A stretch of 49,607 bases of DNA from JAGLCW01 sp964427915. Lineage in GTDB: Bacteria; Caldisericota; Caldisericia; UBA6126. Where the stretch lies: contig CAYRWA010000009.1 of assembly GCA_964427915.1 (NCBI GenBank), positions 1-49,607 of the forward strand, in the 5' to 3' direction. Positions 26,403 to 34,461 of the stretch are shown here, piece by piece (within the stretch, counting starts at the first letter, position 1; each line of letters opens with the position of its first letter). The notes beneath the pieces were generated by a model that was given only the letters and a program-made list of their open reading frames with translations, was not told where the DNA came from and ran no database searches. A program made the position numbers and the translations under genes.

Positions 26403-28646
26403 CTATTGTTGGTAGTTAGGATATTCAATGGTGATGGTTTGTGTGGAACCATCCCAGTCAATCTTACCATTCAACTGCTCAGTTGCAAAGCGTAATGGGA
26501 CAAATGTTCTTCCATTGGTAATTGTAGGAGCTACTTCGTTGGGAAGAATGGTTTCCACTCCATTAATAACACATGTGGGCTGATTGATCCAGAGCTCCAT
26601 AACGGTATCGTATTGGGTGAGTAGAATTTTTTGCTCGTCGGCGAACCAGTCTACGTTAGTTCTCATATTTTCTGCAATAATTCGTAAGGGGACAAGAGTT
26701 CGTCCATTTTTTATATAAGGGGCAGCTTCAATAGTGGTTGATCGATCGTTAATTTTTACAGTTTTGGAGCCGATTTGCAAGGTAAGTAGTGTTTTTTTAC
26801 CACGACGAATGGGAAAGGAAATGGGTTCTGTAACCCCAATTTTTGAGAAAAGCAGGGTATCTCGAATGGAAATGTTGGAAATTGATAAGGTTGCTACTTC
26901 TCCATCTTTCGTTGCTGTTTTCGCGGCAAAAACAAGCGTTGCAAGTGTTCCGCTACCACTTTCTCCAAGATCTCTTCTGGAGTAATTGATGGATACCTTT
27001 CCGTCCGTAGGAGAGGTGGTTGTGTTAAAAAATATGTCTTCTTCATTACCCATAAAGAAGTCTCCCTGTTTTACATCTTGTAAGTATAGAAGATCGTTGG
27101 GGTACTGTACCGTATAGCCAAAGGATCGAACGGTATCCGCATTCTCAATGCGAATAGGGATAGAAAACTCTTGTCCATCCACAATATCCTTGGGTGGTTC
27201 CATGGACAGGACAATGTCTTTTCCTTTTTCTTGGATCACAAGAACGGCATAAGCTTCTCTTTCGATATCCCTTTTACCCGAAAAAGCTTTAATGGAGATT
27301 CGGTACTTGGCGGGTTGTGCTTCTTCTGTCGTATCAACAACAAGGACGATTTCTCCGGGAGGTTGCACTTGCGATTTATCAAACCACCTTGCTACCCCTT
27401 TGCAAGAACATGGAAATCCTCCTGCAGAAAAGGACACAGGATCATGAAAACCGTCTGTGCTAATTACTTTTACTTTGAATTGGCAACTTTCACCAGGAGA
27501 AATAGTTTGAGCTTCGTTTTCAATTTCAATATGAAAATCGTAGTTTTCAGAACCATACATGATGATATCCCCATCTTCGGTGCCTATAAAGAGTTTTCCA
27601 TTGGAAATAGCCATGCCAGCACTGATGGGGCTGTCGAGTGAGTCAGAGAAAACAACGGTTCCGTCAAAGGAATCAAGAGCAACAATGGTATTGTCTTCAC
27701 CTGGGAGGAATACAACTCGGTTGGCTGATACAGGTGCAATGGTGCAGTTTGCTGTGGGGTAGCTCCACATTTCAACGCCCGTGCCAGCTGCGATACCTAC
27801 GTATTGGTCGGTGATACCCGAACACAATACTCGTTTATCGAAATAACAAAAACTGAAAGGAGTGGAAAAGCTATTGGAGAACTCTTGTTTCCAATATTGT
27901 CTTCCAGTAATGTAATCGTAGGCATACATATTGCCCTTTTCATCTCCGAAGTAGATCGCTTCGGTACCTGCAATAGGAGGGCTTGTAATTTGTGCATTTA
28001 CGTAGTAGTTCCAATGCTTTCTTCCGTTTTGACTGTCAATGCAAGCAATTTGTCCTTTTTCGGTAACAACATATAGTGAATTGAATTTAAGACAAATACC
28101 ATGAGTAATAGATTCGTGCATTTCAAGATCCCAAATGGTTCTACCATCAAGAGCATTTAGCGCATAAATATGACCGTCTACGCCTGCAACAATCAAATAC
28201 CGATAAAATTTCAACAGCGGAGCTTCTACCTTTGTCTCAAGATGACGGGTCCATAAAATAGTTCCTGTTTTGGCGTCAATGCAATATAGATGACCTGCTT
28301 CTGTAATAGCAAAAAGATCAAGACTGCTAATCATCATGCAGCTTTTGATGGAGTCTCCAATGGTCTGACTCCAGAGCTGTTCTCCGTTAAATATGGAGCA
28401 AGCCCCAATGGTGCCTTCTGTAGTAGAATAAAAGACAGCATTGTCATGAACAAGAAGTCCCCCCGATATAGTTTCTCCAACTGGAATACGCAATCGTTTT
28501 TCTAAAGGGAAATATAAAGTCTCTTTTACCATACCACTACGGGATTCATCTTTTTGAAAAGCATACCATTCTTCTGCAAAAGCTGGAAAAAAACTACTTA
28601 TGACAAAAAAGAAAGCAATAAAAAGCAATGTTAATCGTTTACGCAT
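26403..28646 (-). CDS. Exported PQQ-type beta-propeller / cohesin-like / CuAO_N protein
   Basis: The ATG at 28646 opens a signal peptide (MRKRLTLLFIAFFFVISSFF, ending AFA) and has GAGAGG upstream; the longer frame adds 16 residues from the preceding gene and is unlikely. It is 747 aa. Residues of about 60-370 are PQQ-enzyme-like propeller blades (repeats such as GHIYALNALDGRTIWDLE and GNMYAYDYITGRQYWKQE). Residues of about 480-612 resemble a cohesin domain (IPIRIENADTVRSFGYTV, SGSGTLATLVFAAK). The last 110 residues are two CuAO_N repeats (KNGRTLVPLRIIAENM; NGRTFVPLRFATEQL). It is secreted or surface bound. Function unknown; it could be an adhesion or assembly scaffold, or a substrate-binding protein. 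Confidence 0.88.
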   Translation of the reverse strand: MRKRLTLLFIAFFFVISSFFPAFAEEWYAFQKDESRSGMVKETLYFPLEKRLRIPVGETISGGLLVHDNAVFYSTTEGTIGACSIFNGEQLWSQTIGDSIKSCMMISSLDLFAITEAGHLYCIDAKTGTILWTRHLETKVEAPLLKFYRYLIVAGVDGHIYALNALDGRTIWDLEMHESITHGICLKFNSLYVVTEKGQIACIDSQNGRKHWNYYVNAQITSPPIAGTEAIYFGDEKGNMYAYDYITGRQYWKQEFSNSFSTPFSFCYFDKRVLCSGITDQYVGIAAGTGVEMWSYPTANCTIAPVSANRVVFLPGEDNTIVALDSFDGTVVFSDSLDSPISAGMAISNGKLFIGTEDGDIIMYGSENYDFHIEIENEAQTISPGESCQFKVKVISTDGFHDPVSFSAGGFPCSCKGVARWFDKSQVQPPGEIVLVVDTTEEAQPAKYRISIKAFSGKRDIEREAYAVLVIQEKGKDIVLSMEPPKDIVDGQEFSIPIRIENADTVRSFGYTVQYPNDLLYLQDVKQGDFFMGNEEDIFFNTTTSPTDGKVSINYSRRDLGESGSGTLATLVFAAKTATKDGEVATLSISNISIRDTLLFSKIGVTEPISFPIRRGKKTLLTLQIGSKTVKINDRSTTIEAAPYIKNGRTLVPLRIIAENMRTNVDWFADEQKILLTQYDTVMELWINQPTCVINGVETILPNEVAPTITNGRTFVPLRFATEQLNGKIDWDGSTQTITIEYPNYQQ

Positions 28647-28656
28647 ACACAACCTC

Positions 28657-29370
28657 TCAACGTTTGCCGGATTTGTCACCTCTTTGAAGGACATGAGGTT
28701 CTTTGTCTATCATATCATGAATCTGAGATAATTTTACAAATTTTTCTTTAGGAATAAAGCCATACAATAGCGTGTTTGAATAGGCCCACGTATATTTGCC
28801 AATTACGGTACCAGGGAGTGTGGAAACGTTAGAGCCTATGCGAACATAGTCTCCACAAATAAGACCAAATTTGTCGTGGCCAGTTTGTATGGTCTGATCC
28901 TGAATGCTAAGCTCTACTTCCTTCTGATCGAAACGACGATTATCAGTGATGGTACCTGGTCCAATTCGTGCTCCTTTGCCTATAATACTATCGCTAACAA
29001 CTGCATGGGAGGAGACTTTAACGTCATTAAAAAGCAAAGAATTCTTTATTTCGCTGTTATGCCCCAAAACCACGTAATCTCCAATAACAGAATATGGTCG
29101 GATAAGACTGCTGCTTCGAATAATACAGTTGTTGCCAATCCAACAAGGTCCTTGAATGCTAACATATTCATCGACAACTGTATTTTCTCCAATGTAAACA
29201 ATCCCTTTTAAGATGGCAGATTGTTGAATAAAACCTTGAATACTGCTAGTATGAAAAGAAAAGAGTGAATTCTTTAACCGCAATAAATCCCATGGATTAT
29301 TATCTTCATTCACGTCAAACGGGCAAGACTTCAAATCTTCAAAATAATACCCTAAAGAAAGTTCGTTCAT
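28657..29370 (-). CDS. Left-handed beta-helix (hexapeptide-repeat) protein, NDP-sugar synthase C-terminal type
   Basis: 237 aa. From about residue 45 hexapeptide-like repeats run (KGIVYIGENTVVDEY, GPCWIGNNCIIRSSS, RPYSVIGDYVVLGHNSEI), ending with IGPGTITDNRRFDQKEV, GDYVRIGSNVSTLPGTVIGK and a GlmU-like tail. It resembles the C-terminal half of GlmU or RmlA-like nucleotidyltransferases without the N-terminal nucleotidyltransferase domain. It may be an acyltransferase or a non-catalytic oligomerising protein. Its end overlaps the ribosome site of the propeller protein. It heads a six-gene minus-strand run that reaches 20410. Confidence 0.8.
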   Translation of the reverse strand: MNELSLGYYFEDLKSCPFDVNEDNNPWDLLRLKNSLFSFHTSSIQGFIQQSAILKGIVYIGENTVVDEYVSIQGPCWIGNNCIIRSSSLIRPYSVIGDYVVLGHNSEIKNSLLFNDVKVSSHAVVSDSIIGKGARIGPGTITDNRRFDQKEVELSIQDQTIQTGHDKFGLICGDYVRIGSNVSTLPGTVIGKYTWAYSNTLLYGFIPKEKFVKLSQIHDMIDKEPHVLQRGDKSGKR

Positions 29371-29519
29371 GAAAATCCATCCTTTTGTCTTTTTAGTCTA
29401 TTATATTGACCTTTGCGAAAGTTACTATTTCTTTTGAGTGTACTATAAAATTGTTATTATTTCTATGAAACTTGTGTAAAATGGAAAAAGAAACCTGTGG
29501 TTGGTAGTAGGAGTTTTCA

Positions 29520-30074
29520 ATGATGAAAAAATATAGAATTGTATCGTTTTCTCTTGTACTAGTTTTTTTAGTAACAGGATTGGATCTCTTCTATTCCCCT
29601 GAGTATTCAACACGTAGTATTGGTGCAAAAACTCGTCCCAATGTTGGCTGTCAAAAAGTGTGTGATCCCTTGAGCAAAGTTTCTCAAGATCAGCTTTACA
29701 CAAATTGGTTTTCCGCTGTGAAATCACTGTACTATCAATCAGCAAGAAGCTGCAATAAAGCCTTGCGAGATTTAACATTGGAGGAGCTTCGCATCGAATT
29801 TGATTTGTGGTACGACCATCTTGGATGGAAGTATCATTTGGAAGACTATGGGTGGGCCGGTGAGAATGGCACCTGCGAATATTATCACTATGACCCGTGG
29901 GATCAATATTGCTGGGGATACACTATACGAAAACACCTACAACCTGTTGAAGGATATGGTTATAAAAGAGCTGTTTTGTGTGATACGGTTCGAGTTGAGA
30001 TAGCGACGCTGCAAATGATTCATTGGCTAATCAATTGTAGGGTACGCGAAAAAATTCGACATGATGGATACTAA
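29520..30074 (+). CDS. Small exported cysteine-rich protein, unknown
   Basis: 184 aa starting MMKKYRIVSFSLVLVFLVTG, a signal peptide or membrane anchor. The mature part has seven Cys (in VGCQKVC, SARSCNK, NGTCEYY, WDQYCWGY, AVLCD and LINCR), and many Tyr/Trp. No family is recognised. TAGGAG lies upstream of the two adjacent ATGs. Gene neighbours give no clue: the beta-helix gene is divergent and the iorAB operon starts behind its own promoter. The Cys content suggests an oxidised extracytoplasmic fold or metal binding, but this is a guess. Confidence 0.75.
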   Translation: MMKKYRIVSFSLVLVFLVTGLDLFYSPEYSTRSIGAKTRPNVGCQKVCDPLSKVSQDQLYTNWFSAVKSLYYQSARSCNKALRDLTLEELRIEFDLWYDHLGWKYHLEDYGWAGENGTCEYYHYDPWDQYCWGYTIRKHLQPVEGYGYKRAVLCDTVRVEIATLQMIHWLINCRVREKIRHDGY

Positions 30075-30085
30075 GCAATCTTTTT

Positions 30086-30113
30086 TTGTTATTGATATGC
30101 ATATTCATATAAT
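30086..30113 (+). promoter_or_regulatory. Promoter of the iorAB operon
   Basis: TTGTTA (30086-30091), 16 bases, and a perfect TATAAT (30108-30113), about 30 bases before the iorA ATG. The -10 box lies inside a 27-base palindrome (next entry). Confidence 0.6.
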
Positions 30114-30123
30114 GAATATGTAT
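30097..30123. repeat. Palindrome overlapping the iorA promoter (operator candidate)
   Basis: ATGCATATTCAT and ATGAATATGTAT, 12-base arms with one G-T mismatch, flank a central ATA. The palindrome covers the -10 box and the likely transcription start, which is where a repressor would bind. The regulator is unknown. Confidence 0.6.
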
Positions 30124-30142
30124 TCTGTCATAAGGAGGAACT

Positions 30143-31999
30143 ATGCTTTTAGATAATAAACCTGGACTGGTTGAACTGTTGATGGGTAACCAGGCTGTAG
30201 TCAGAGGTGCCTTAGAAGCAGGTGTGGGTGTGGCATGTACCTATCCTGGAACTCCCGCTTCAGAAATTGGTGACACCTTTGCAAAGTATGCGGTTGCTGC
30301 AAATTCCTATTATTGGGAATATGCAACGAATGAAAAAGTTGCTTTTGAAACAGCACTGGCTGGAAGTTGGTCAAATTTACGATCCATTGTTTCCATGAAA
30401 CACGTGGGAATTAACGTAGCAGCAGACGCCCTTTTGTCTATGACATACGGAGGTTCTGTTGCTGGATTAGTTTTAGCTGTTGGGGACGACCCTTCATGTT
30501 TTTCTTCACAAAATGAACAAGATAGTCGTAATTATGCACGTTTTGGTATGTTTCCTTGCATGGAGCCCTCTTCACCACAGGAAACTAAAGAGATGGTCAA
30601 AGATGCCTTTGAGCTATCAGAAAAATTCCGGTTGCCTGTTATGCTTCGCCAAACAACCAGAAGTGCACATTGTTCAGGAAATGTAGAATATGGACCAATT
30701 CCTGATAAACGAAACGAAGTTCTTTTCACTAAAGACAAGCTTCACAAGGCTGTTTTGCCTTCTCATGCTTACCAATTGCATCCTGATCTAATTTCACGAT
30801 TTCATGAATTGCGAGATTTCATTTGTGATTCTCCCTGGACAAGAATGTCTTTGAAGGGTACCTTTGGCATTATCGCAAATGGTTTAACTGGGAATTATGT
30901 AAAAGAATCTCTATATTATGAAAAAATAGAGGATTGCAGCTTTTTACATCTTGGAATTACGTATCCATTGCCAGAAAAAACACTGCTTACCTTTATTCAA
31001 CACTGCGATACGGTTTTGGTAGTGGAAGAATTGGATCCCATTACAGAAGAAACATTGAAAAGAATTGCATTTGATAATAATATTCAAGTGAAAATTCATG
31101 GAAAAGATGTCCTTCCTAGTACCTATGAATTCAATACCGGAATCGTGCATGGTGCTATTATGAAAACTCTTTCCAAAACCCCGTCCGTTTCTTTTAAAGG
31201 GGAACCATTGCCTGCGGCAAGCAAAATGCCTCCACGTTTCCCAGTACTTTGCCCAGGATGTCCTCATCGATCTACTTTTTATGCTATCCGCAAAGCAGAT
31301 CCTAAAGGTATTTATCCCAGTGATATTGGTTGTTATACATTGGGCATACAACCTCCGTTGAATGCTGTGGATACATGTGTGTGTATGGGTGCCTCTATTG
31401 GCGTTGGTTCAGCATTGGCCCATTTTAACAAAGAAAACATTTTTGCCACCATTGGAGACTCTACTTTTTTTCATACGGGACTTCCTGCCTTAGTAAATGC
31501 CCTATGGAATAAATCCAATGTCAATATTGTTCTCGTTGACAATAGTATCACTGCCATGACTGGTCAACAACCAAATCCTAGTTGTGGGCTGAATTCTGTT
31601 TTTGAAAAAATGGATACCCCCATTTATCCTGAAAAAATTGCCGAAGCAATGGGAGTTCAATTTATTCGCGTTATTAATCCCTTAAAAATTAAAGAATCCA
31701 TACAAGTTTTCAAAGAAGCAGCCGCCTTTAAAGATGGCCCATCCTTCATTGTTTCTAGAGCACCTTGTTGCATGTTGAAAGGATACCAAAAGCAGACGCC
31801 TGTTGTTATTGACACAAAGGCTTGTATTGGATGCAAAATTTGTGTATCCAAGTTTAGTTGTCCTGCTTTAGTATGGGATGAACCGACAAAACACCCAATC
31901 GTAGACCACGATCTTTGCAACGGTTGCAAAGCTTGTATTGAAGTTTGCCCATCAGGAGCTATTTTAGAAGGAAAGGAGCAAGAACATGAAAGAATTTAA
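30143..31999 (+). CDS. iorA: Indolepyruvate:ferredoxin oxidoreductase, alpha subunit
   Basis: IorA/IorB oxidise aryl-pyruvates from aromatic amino acids to aryl-acyl-CoA, passing electrons to ferredoxin in anaerobes. The 618-aa alpha subunit has the TPP-binding parts CPGCPHRS and GDSTFFHTG with the downstream NSITAMTGQQPNP segment. The C-terminus has two 4Fe-4S motifs of ferredoxin type: CIGCKICVSKFSCPA and CNGCKACIEVCPSGAI. AAGGAGGAA precedes the ATG. It overlaps iorB by 14 bases. The pair indicates anaerobic amino-acid fermentation. Confidence 0.96.
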   Translation: MLLDNKPGLVELLMGNQAVVRGALEAGVGVACTYPGTPASEIGDTFAKYAVAANSYYWEYATNEKVAFETALAGSWSNLRSIVSMKHVGINVAADALLSMTYGGSVAGLVLAVGDDPSCFSSQNEQDSRNYARFGMFPCMEPSSPQETKEMVKDAFELSEKFRLPVMLRQTTRSAHCSGNVEYGPIPDKRNEVLFTKDKLHKAVLPSHAYQLHPDLISRFHELRDFICDSPWTRMSLKGTFGIIANGLTGNYVKESLYYEKIEDCSFLHLGITYPLPEKTLLTFIQHCDTVLVVEELDPITEETLKRIAFDNNIQVKIHGKDVLPSTYEFNTGIVHGAIMKTLSKTPSVSFKGEPLPAASKMPPRFPVLCPGCPHRSTFYAIRKADPKGIYPSDIGCYTLGIQPPLNAVDTCVCMGASIGVGSALAHFNKENIFATIGDSTFFHTGLPALVNALWNKSNVNIVLVDNSITAMTGQQPNPSCGLNSVFEKMDTPIYPEKIAEAMGVQFIRVINPLKIKESIQVFKEAAAFKDGPSFIVSRAPCCMLKGYQKQTPVVIDTKACIGCKICVSKFSCPALVWDEPTKHPIVDHDLCNGCKACIEVCPSGAILEGKEQEHERI

Positions 32000-32576
32000 T
32001 ATTGTTATGTGTGGTGTTGGTGGACAAGGCACCGTCCTTGCTTCAAAAATCATTGCTCAAACGGCTATCCGAAATTCAATAAATGCTCGCGTGGGAGAAA
32101 CTCATGGTATGTCTCAGCGAGGTGGTACAGTTATTTCTCATGTGCGTATTGGGAGCGAAGTACACGGTGCATTGATACCCGAGGCTCAAGGTGATTGTAT
32201 GCTAGCATTTGAACCAGTAGAGAGCTTGCGATACATGAACTACATCCGAAAAGGAGCCTATGTAGTATTGAATCAGCATCCTATTGTGCCAACTTCTGTA
32301 AATGCTGGCATGGCTACCTATCCCAAATTTGAAGAAGTTAAAAAAGAGTTACAAAGAGTTACAGATAAAATAATTAGTACGGATGCCTCAAAAATTGCTA
32401 CTGAAACAGGGGGCATTATCTCTCTCAATATGGTCATTTTGGGGATGTTTTCTCAAATCCCAACGTGCCCGTTTTCTGCGGATGATTTAAAGAAATCAAT
32501 TGAAGAATTGGTTAAGCCAAAGTTTGTCGAATTGAATCTTAAAGCATTCGACAAAGGGACTAAAGTACAACATTAA
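31986..32576 (+). CDS. iorB: Indolepyruvate:ferredoxin oxidoreductase, beta subunit
   Basis: 196-aa partner of IorA, of the pyruvate-ferredoxin oxidoreductase gamma-domain type. It opens with MCGVGGQGTVLASKIIAQTA, followed by GETHGMSQRGGTVISHVRIG, both typical of the IorB family. It completes the two-subunit enzyme. Its start lies inside the end of iorA, so translation is coupled. Its stop overlaps the convergent RAM-domain gene by four bases. Confidence 0.95.
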   Translation: MKEFNIVMCGVGGQGTVLASKIIAQTAIRNSINARVGETHGMSQRGGTVISHVRIGSEVHGALIPEAQGDCMLAFEPVESLRYMNYIRKGAYVVLNQHPIVPTSVNAGMATYPKFEEVKKELQRVTDKIISTDASKIATETGGIISLNMVILGMFSQIPTCPFSADDLKKSIEELVKPKFVELNLKAFDKGTKVQH

Positions 32577-32806
32577 CCAATTACAATACATGTAATCGTT
32601 TTGGTTACACCGCCGATGACTTGGATTTCGTCGCTGACGATCTGTCCCAGTTTTTTCAAGTCATCGGCTTCTATATTGATGATTAAATCATAAGGGCCGG
32701 TGACCAAATGAACCTCTTTAACACCTGCAATATCACGAATCTTCCGCAATGCTTCTTCGGTTTTTCCAGCTTGCGCCTCAAGTAGTACATAACCTTTTGA
32801 AATCAT
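32573..32806 (-). CDS. Stand-alone Lrp/AsnC-type ligand-binding (RAM) domain protein
   Basis: 77 aa matching the effector-binding domain of Lrp/AsnC regulators: KGYVLLEAQAGKTEEAL, then VKEVHLVTGPYDLIINIEA, and a C-terminal strand. No helix-turn-helix is present. Such single-domain proteins bind amino acids and may act by pairing with other proteins. AGGAGGG precedes the ATG. The convergent overlap with iorB makes a link with aromatic amino-acid oxidation plausible but unproven. A -10-like TATAAT lies upstream without a good -35. Confidence 0.9.
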   Translation of the reverse strand: MISKGYVLLEAQAGKTEEALRKIRDIAGVKEVHLVTGPYDLIINIEADDLKKLGQIVSDEIQVIGGVTKTITCIVIG

Positions 32807-32863
32807 AACAACCCTCCTAGAATTGTAGTTTATTATAGTATAGTGAAATTTCTTTGGTTTACC

Positions 32864-32890
32864 TTGTATATCCTAAAGACTTCCTATAAT
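32864..32890 (+). promoter_or_regulatory. Promoter for the antiporter-like operon
   Basis: TTGTAT (32864-32869), 15 bases, TATAAT (32885-32890), about 36 bases before the ATG at 32926. The spacer is short, so confidence is moderate. Confidence 0.45.
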
Positions 32891-32925
32891 AGTAGATTGT
32901 TGTTCACTTGCAAAAGGGGTGTTTC

Positions 32926-34461
32926 ATGGGACTGTATAATTTTTGGCTACTACTACCTTTTTTATATGCTCTTGGGTTGCTGATTAGCAAAAATCAAAAG
33001 CCTACCTATTATGCTACCTATAATTGCATAGCTATTGCCATTATGCTGGTAATTTTGTTCATTCTTTATCCATTCAATCTTTCCACCACAATGGTTGTAA
33101 CGTTGGCTAATCATGGACCTTTTCATGTATCCTTTTCCTTGGATGCCTTGGCTTGGATTGCGTCTTTATTCTGTCTTATTGTTTGGCTTTTTTCCTCTCT
33201 ATACTCGGTTCATTATTTTTCCAAAAAAGAGGAACAAAATATCAAACGATACCAGCTTTTTTCTATGCTCAACATGATGTGCGTATTGTTTATATTCAAT
33301 GCAGACAACTGGGTCACCTTTTTTATCTTCTTTGAACTTTTGCTTGTAGTTTCGTATGTATTGATTATTCATCATCAAAAACCAGAGACTTATGCAGCTG
33401 GACTCCGATATGTATTTTTCCAGATCATTGGAGGTCTTTTTTTTCTTAGCACCATTATGATCCAATATTCACTCCTTGGAACAACCGCCTTTGTTCCTGG
33501 AGGGTATGCGTCCTTGGCTGAATCATCTTTTTTCATTGTATTGTTTTGGGGTTTTGTCATTGCCTTTGCTGTCAAGGCTGGACTATTCCCAGTCCATATC
33601 TGGCTTCCAGAAGCTCACCCTGTTGCTCCTTCACCTGCCTCAGCATTGTTATCAGGCATGGTTATTAAAACCGGTGTTTTTGGTCTCCTACGAATGGCCT
33701 TGGAAACTTTTGGTATTGCTAATTTAGTCGGGAGTATGTCTGTCACAATTTTGTTGCTAATTGCCATTTTTACGATGTTTTGGGGGTCCGCTATTGCCAT
33801 TGGACAAACTCACATTAAAAGGATGCTGGCCTATTCGAGTGTCAGCCAAATGGGATATATCGTTATGGGCACTATGTTGTTGTCTCCTATAGCCATATTA
33901 GGGGCATTTTTACATCTGTTAGCACATTCTATTGTGAAATCCTTACTCTTTATGTCTGCCGGCACGATGATTGAGCAAGCGGGAACCTCGGAAGTAACGT
34001 CGTATGCTGGCTATGGATATCGATCTCCTATTGTGTTTGGTGCTTTTACCATCGGTGCATTATCCATGATAGGGTTTCCTTTGTTTGCAAACTTTATCAC
34101 AAAATGGGCACTAGGTGTTGGAGCTGTAGAAGCAATCCAGCTTGAGTATATTGAACCTTGGCTGGGGAGTATAGCAATTGGAGTACTTCTTCTGAGTAGC
34201 ATTCTCAATGCCCTGTATTATTTACCCATCATTATACAGGGGTGGTTTTATGTTCCCCATCCAGATGATACCCAACTAAGTACGTCTTTTAAAAAATCAA
34301 CAATTGTCCCCTACAAAACGCCTGCTACCGTTACCATTACGATGATTGTATTAGCTGTCATCATTATTGCGTATGGTGTTTATCCCGATCCCATTATTAA
34401 CGCTTGCAGGGAGATTCTAACGAGTTTAACTCCATCAAATTCCTGCCCTACTCTCTTTTAA
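32926..34461 (+). CDS. Proton-conducting antiporter-like membrane subunit (NuoM/NuoN/MrpD family)
   Basis: 511 aa with about 14 hydrophobic helices. The PF00361 core is clear: AVKAGLFPVHIWLPEAHPVAPSPASALLSG (two pieces: AVKAGLFPVHIWLPEAH, and PVAPSPASALLSG), with the conserved Lys and His of the channel, then MLAYSSVSQMGYIVMG and LLAHSIVKSLLFMSAG. The start is ATG at 32926 after GGGGTG; a six-codon longer frame is less likely. The TAA stop overlaps the next ATG (TAATG). It is related to complex I, Mrp and membrane hydrogenase subunits. No NuoA/H/J/K or peripheral subunits lie nearby, so its partner complex is unclear. Confidence 0.9.
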   Translation: MGLYNFWLLLPFLYALGLLISKNQKPTYYATYNCIAIAIMLVILFILYPFNLSTTMVVTLANHGPFHVSFSLDALAWIASLFCLIVWLFSSLYSVHYFSKKEEQNIKRYQLFSMLNMMCVLFIFNADNWVTFFIFFELLLVVSYVLIIHHQKPETYAAGLRYVFFQIIGGLFFLSTIMIQYSLLGTTAFVPGGYASLAESSFFIVLFWGFVIAFAVKAGLFPVHIWLPEAHPVAPSPASALLSGMVIKTGVFGLLRMALETFGIANLVGSMSVTILLLIAIFTMFWGSAIAIGQTHIKRMLAYSSVSQMGYIVMGTMLLSPIAILGAFLHLLAHSIVKSLLFMSAGTMIEQAGTSEVTSYAGYGYRSPIVFGAFTIGALSMIGFPLFANFITKWALGVGAVEAIQLEYIEPWLGSIAIGVLLLSSILNALYYLPIIIQGWFYVPHPDDTQLSTSFKKSTIVPYKTPATVTITMIVLAVIIIAYGVYPDPIINACREILTSLTPSNSCPTLF

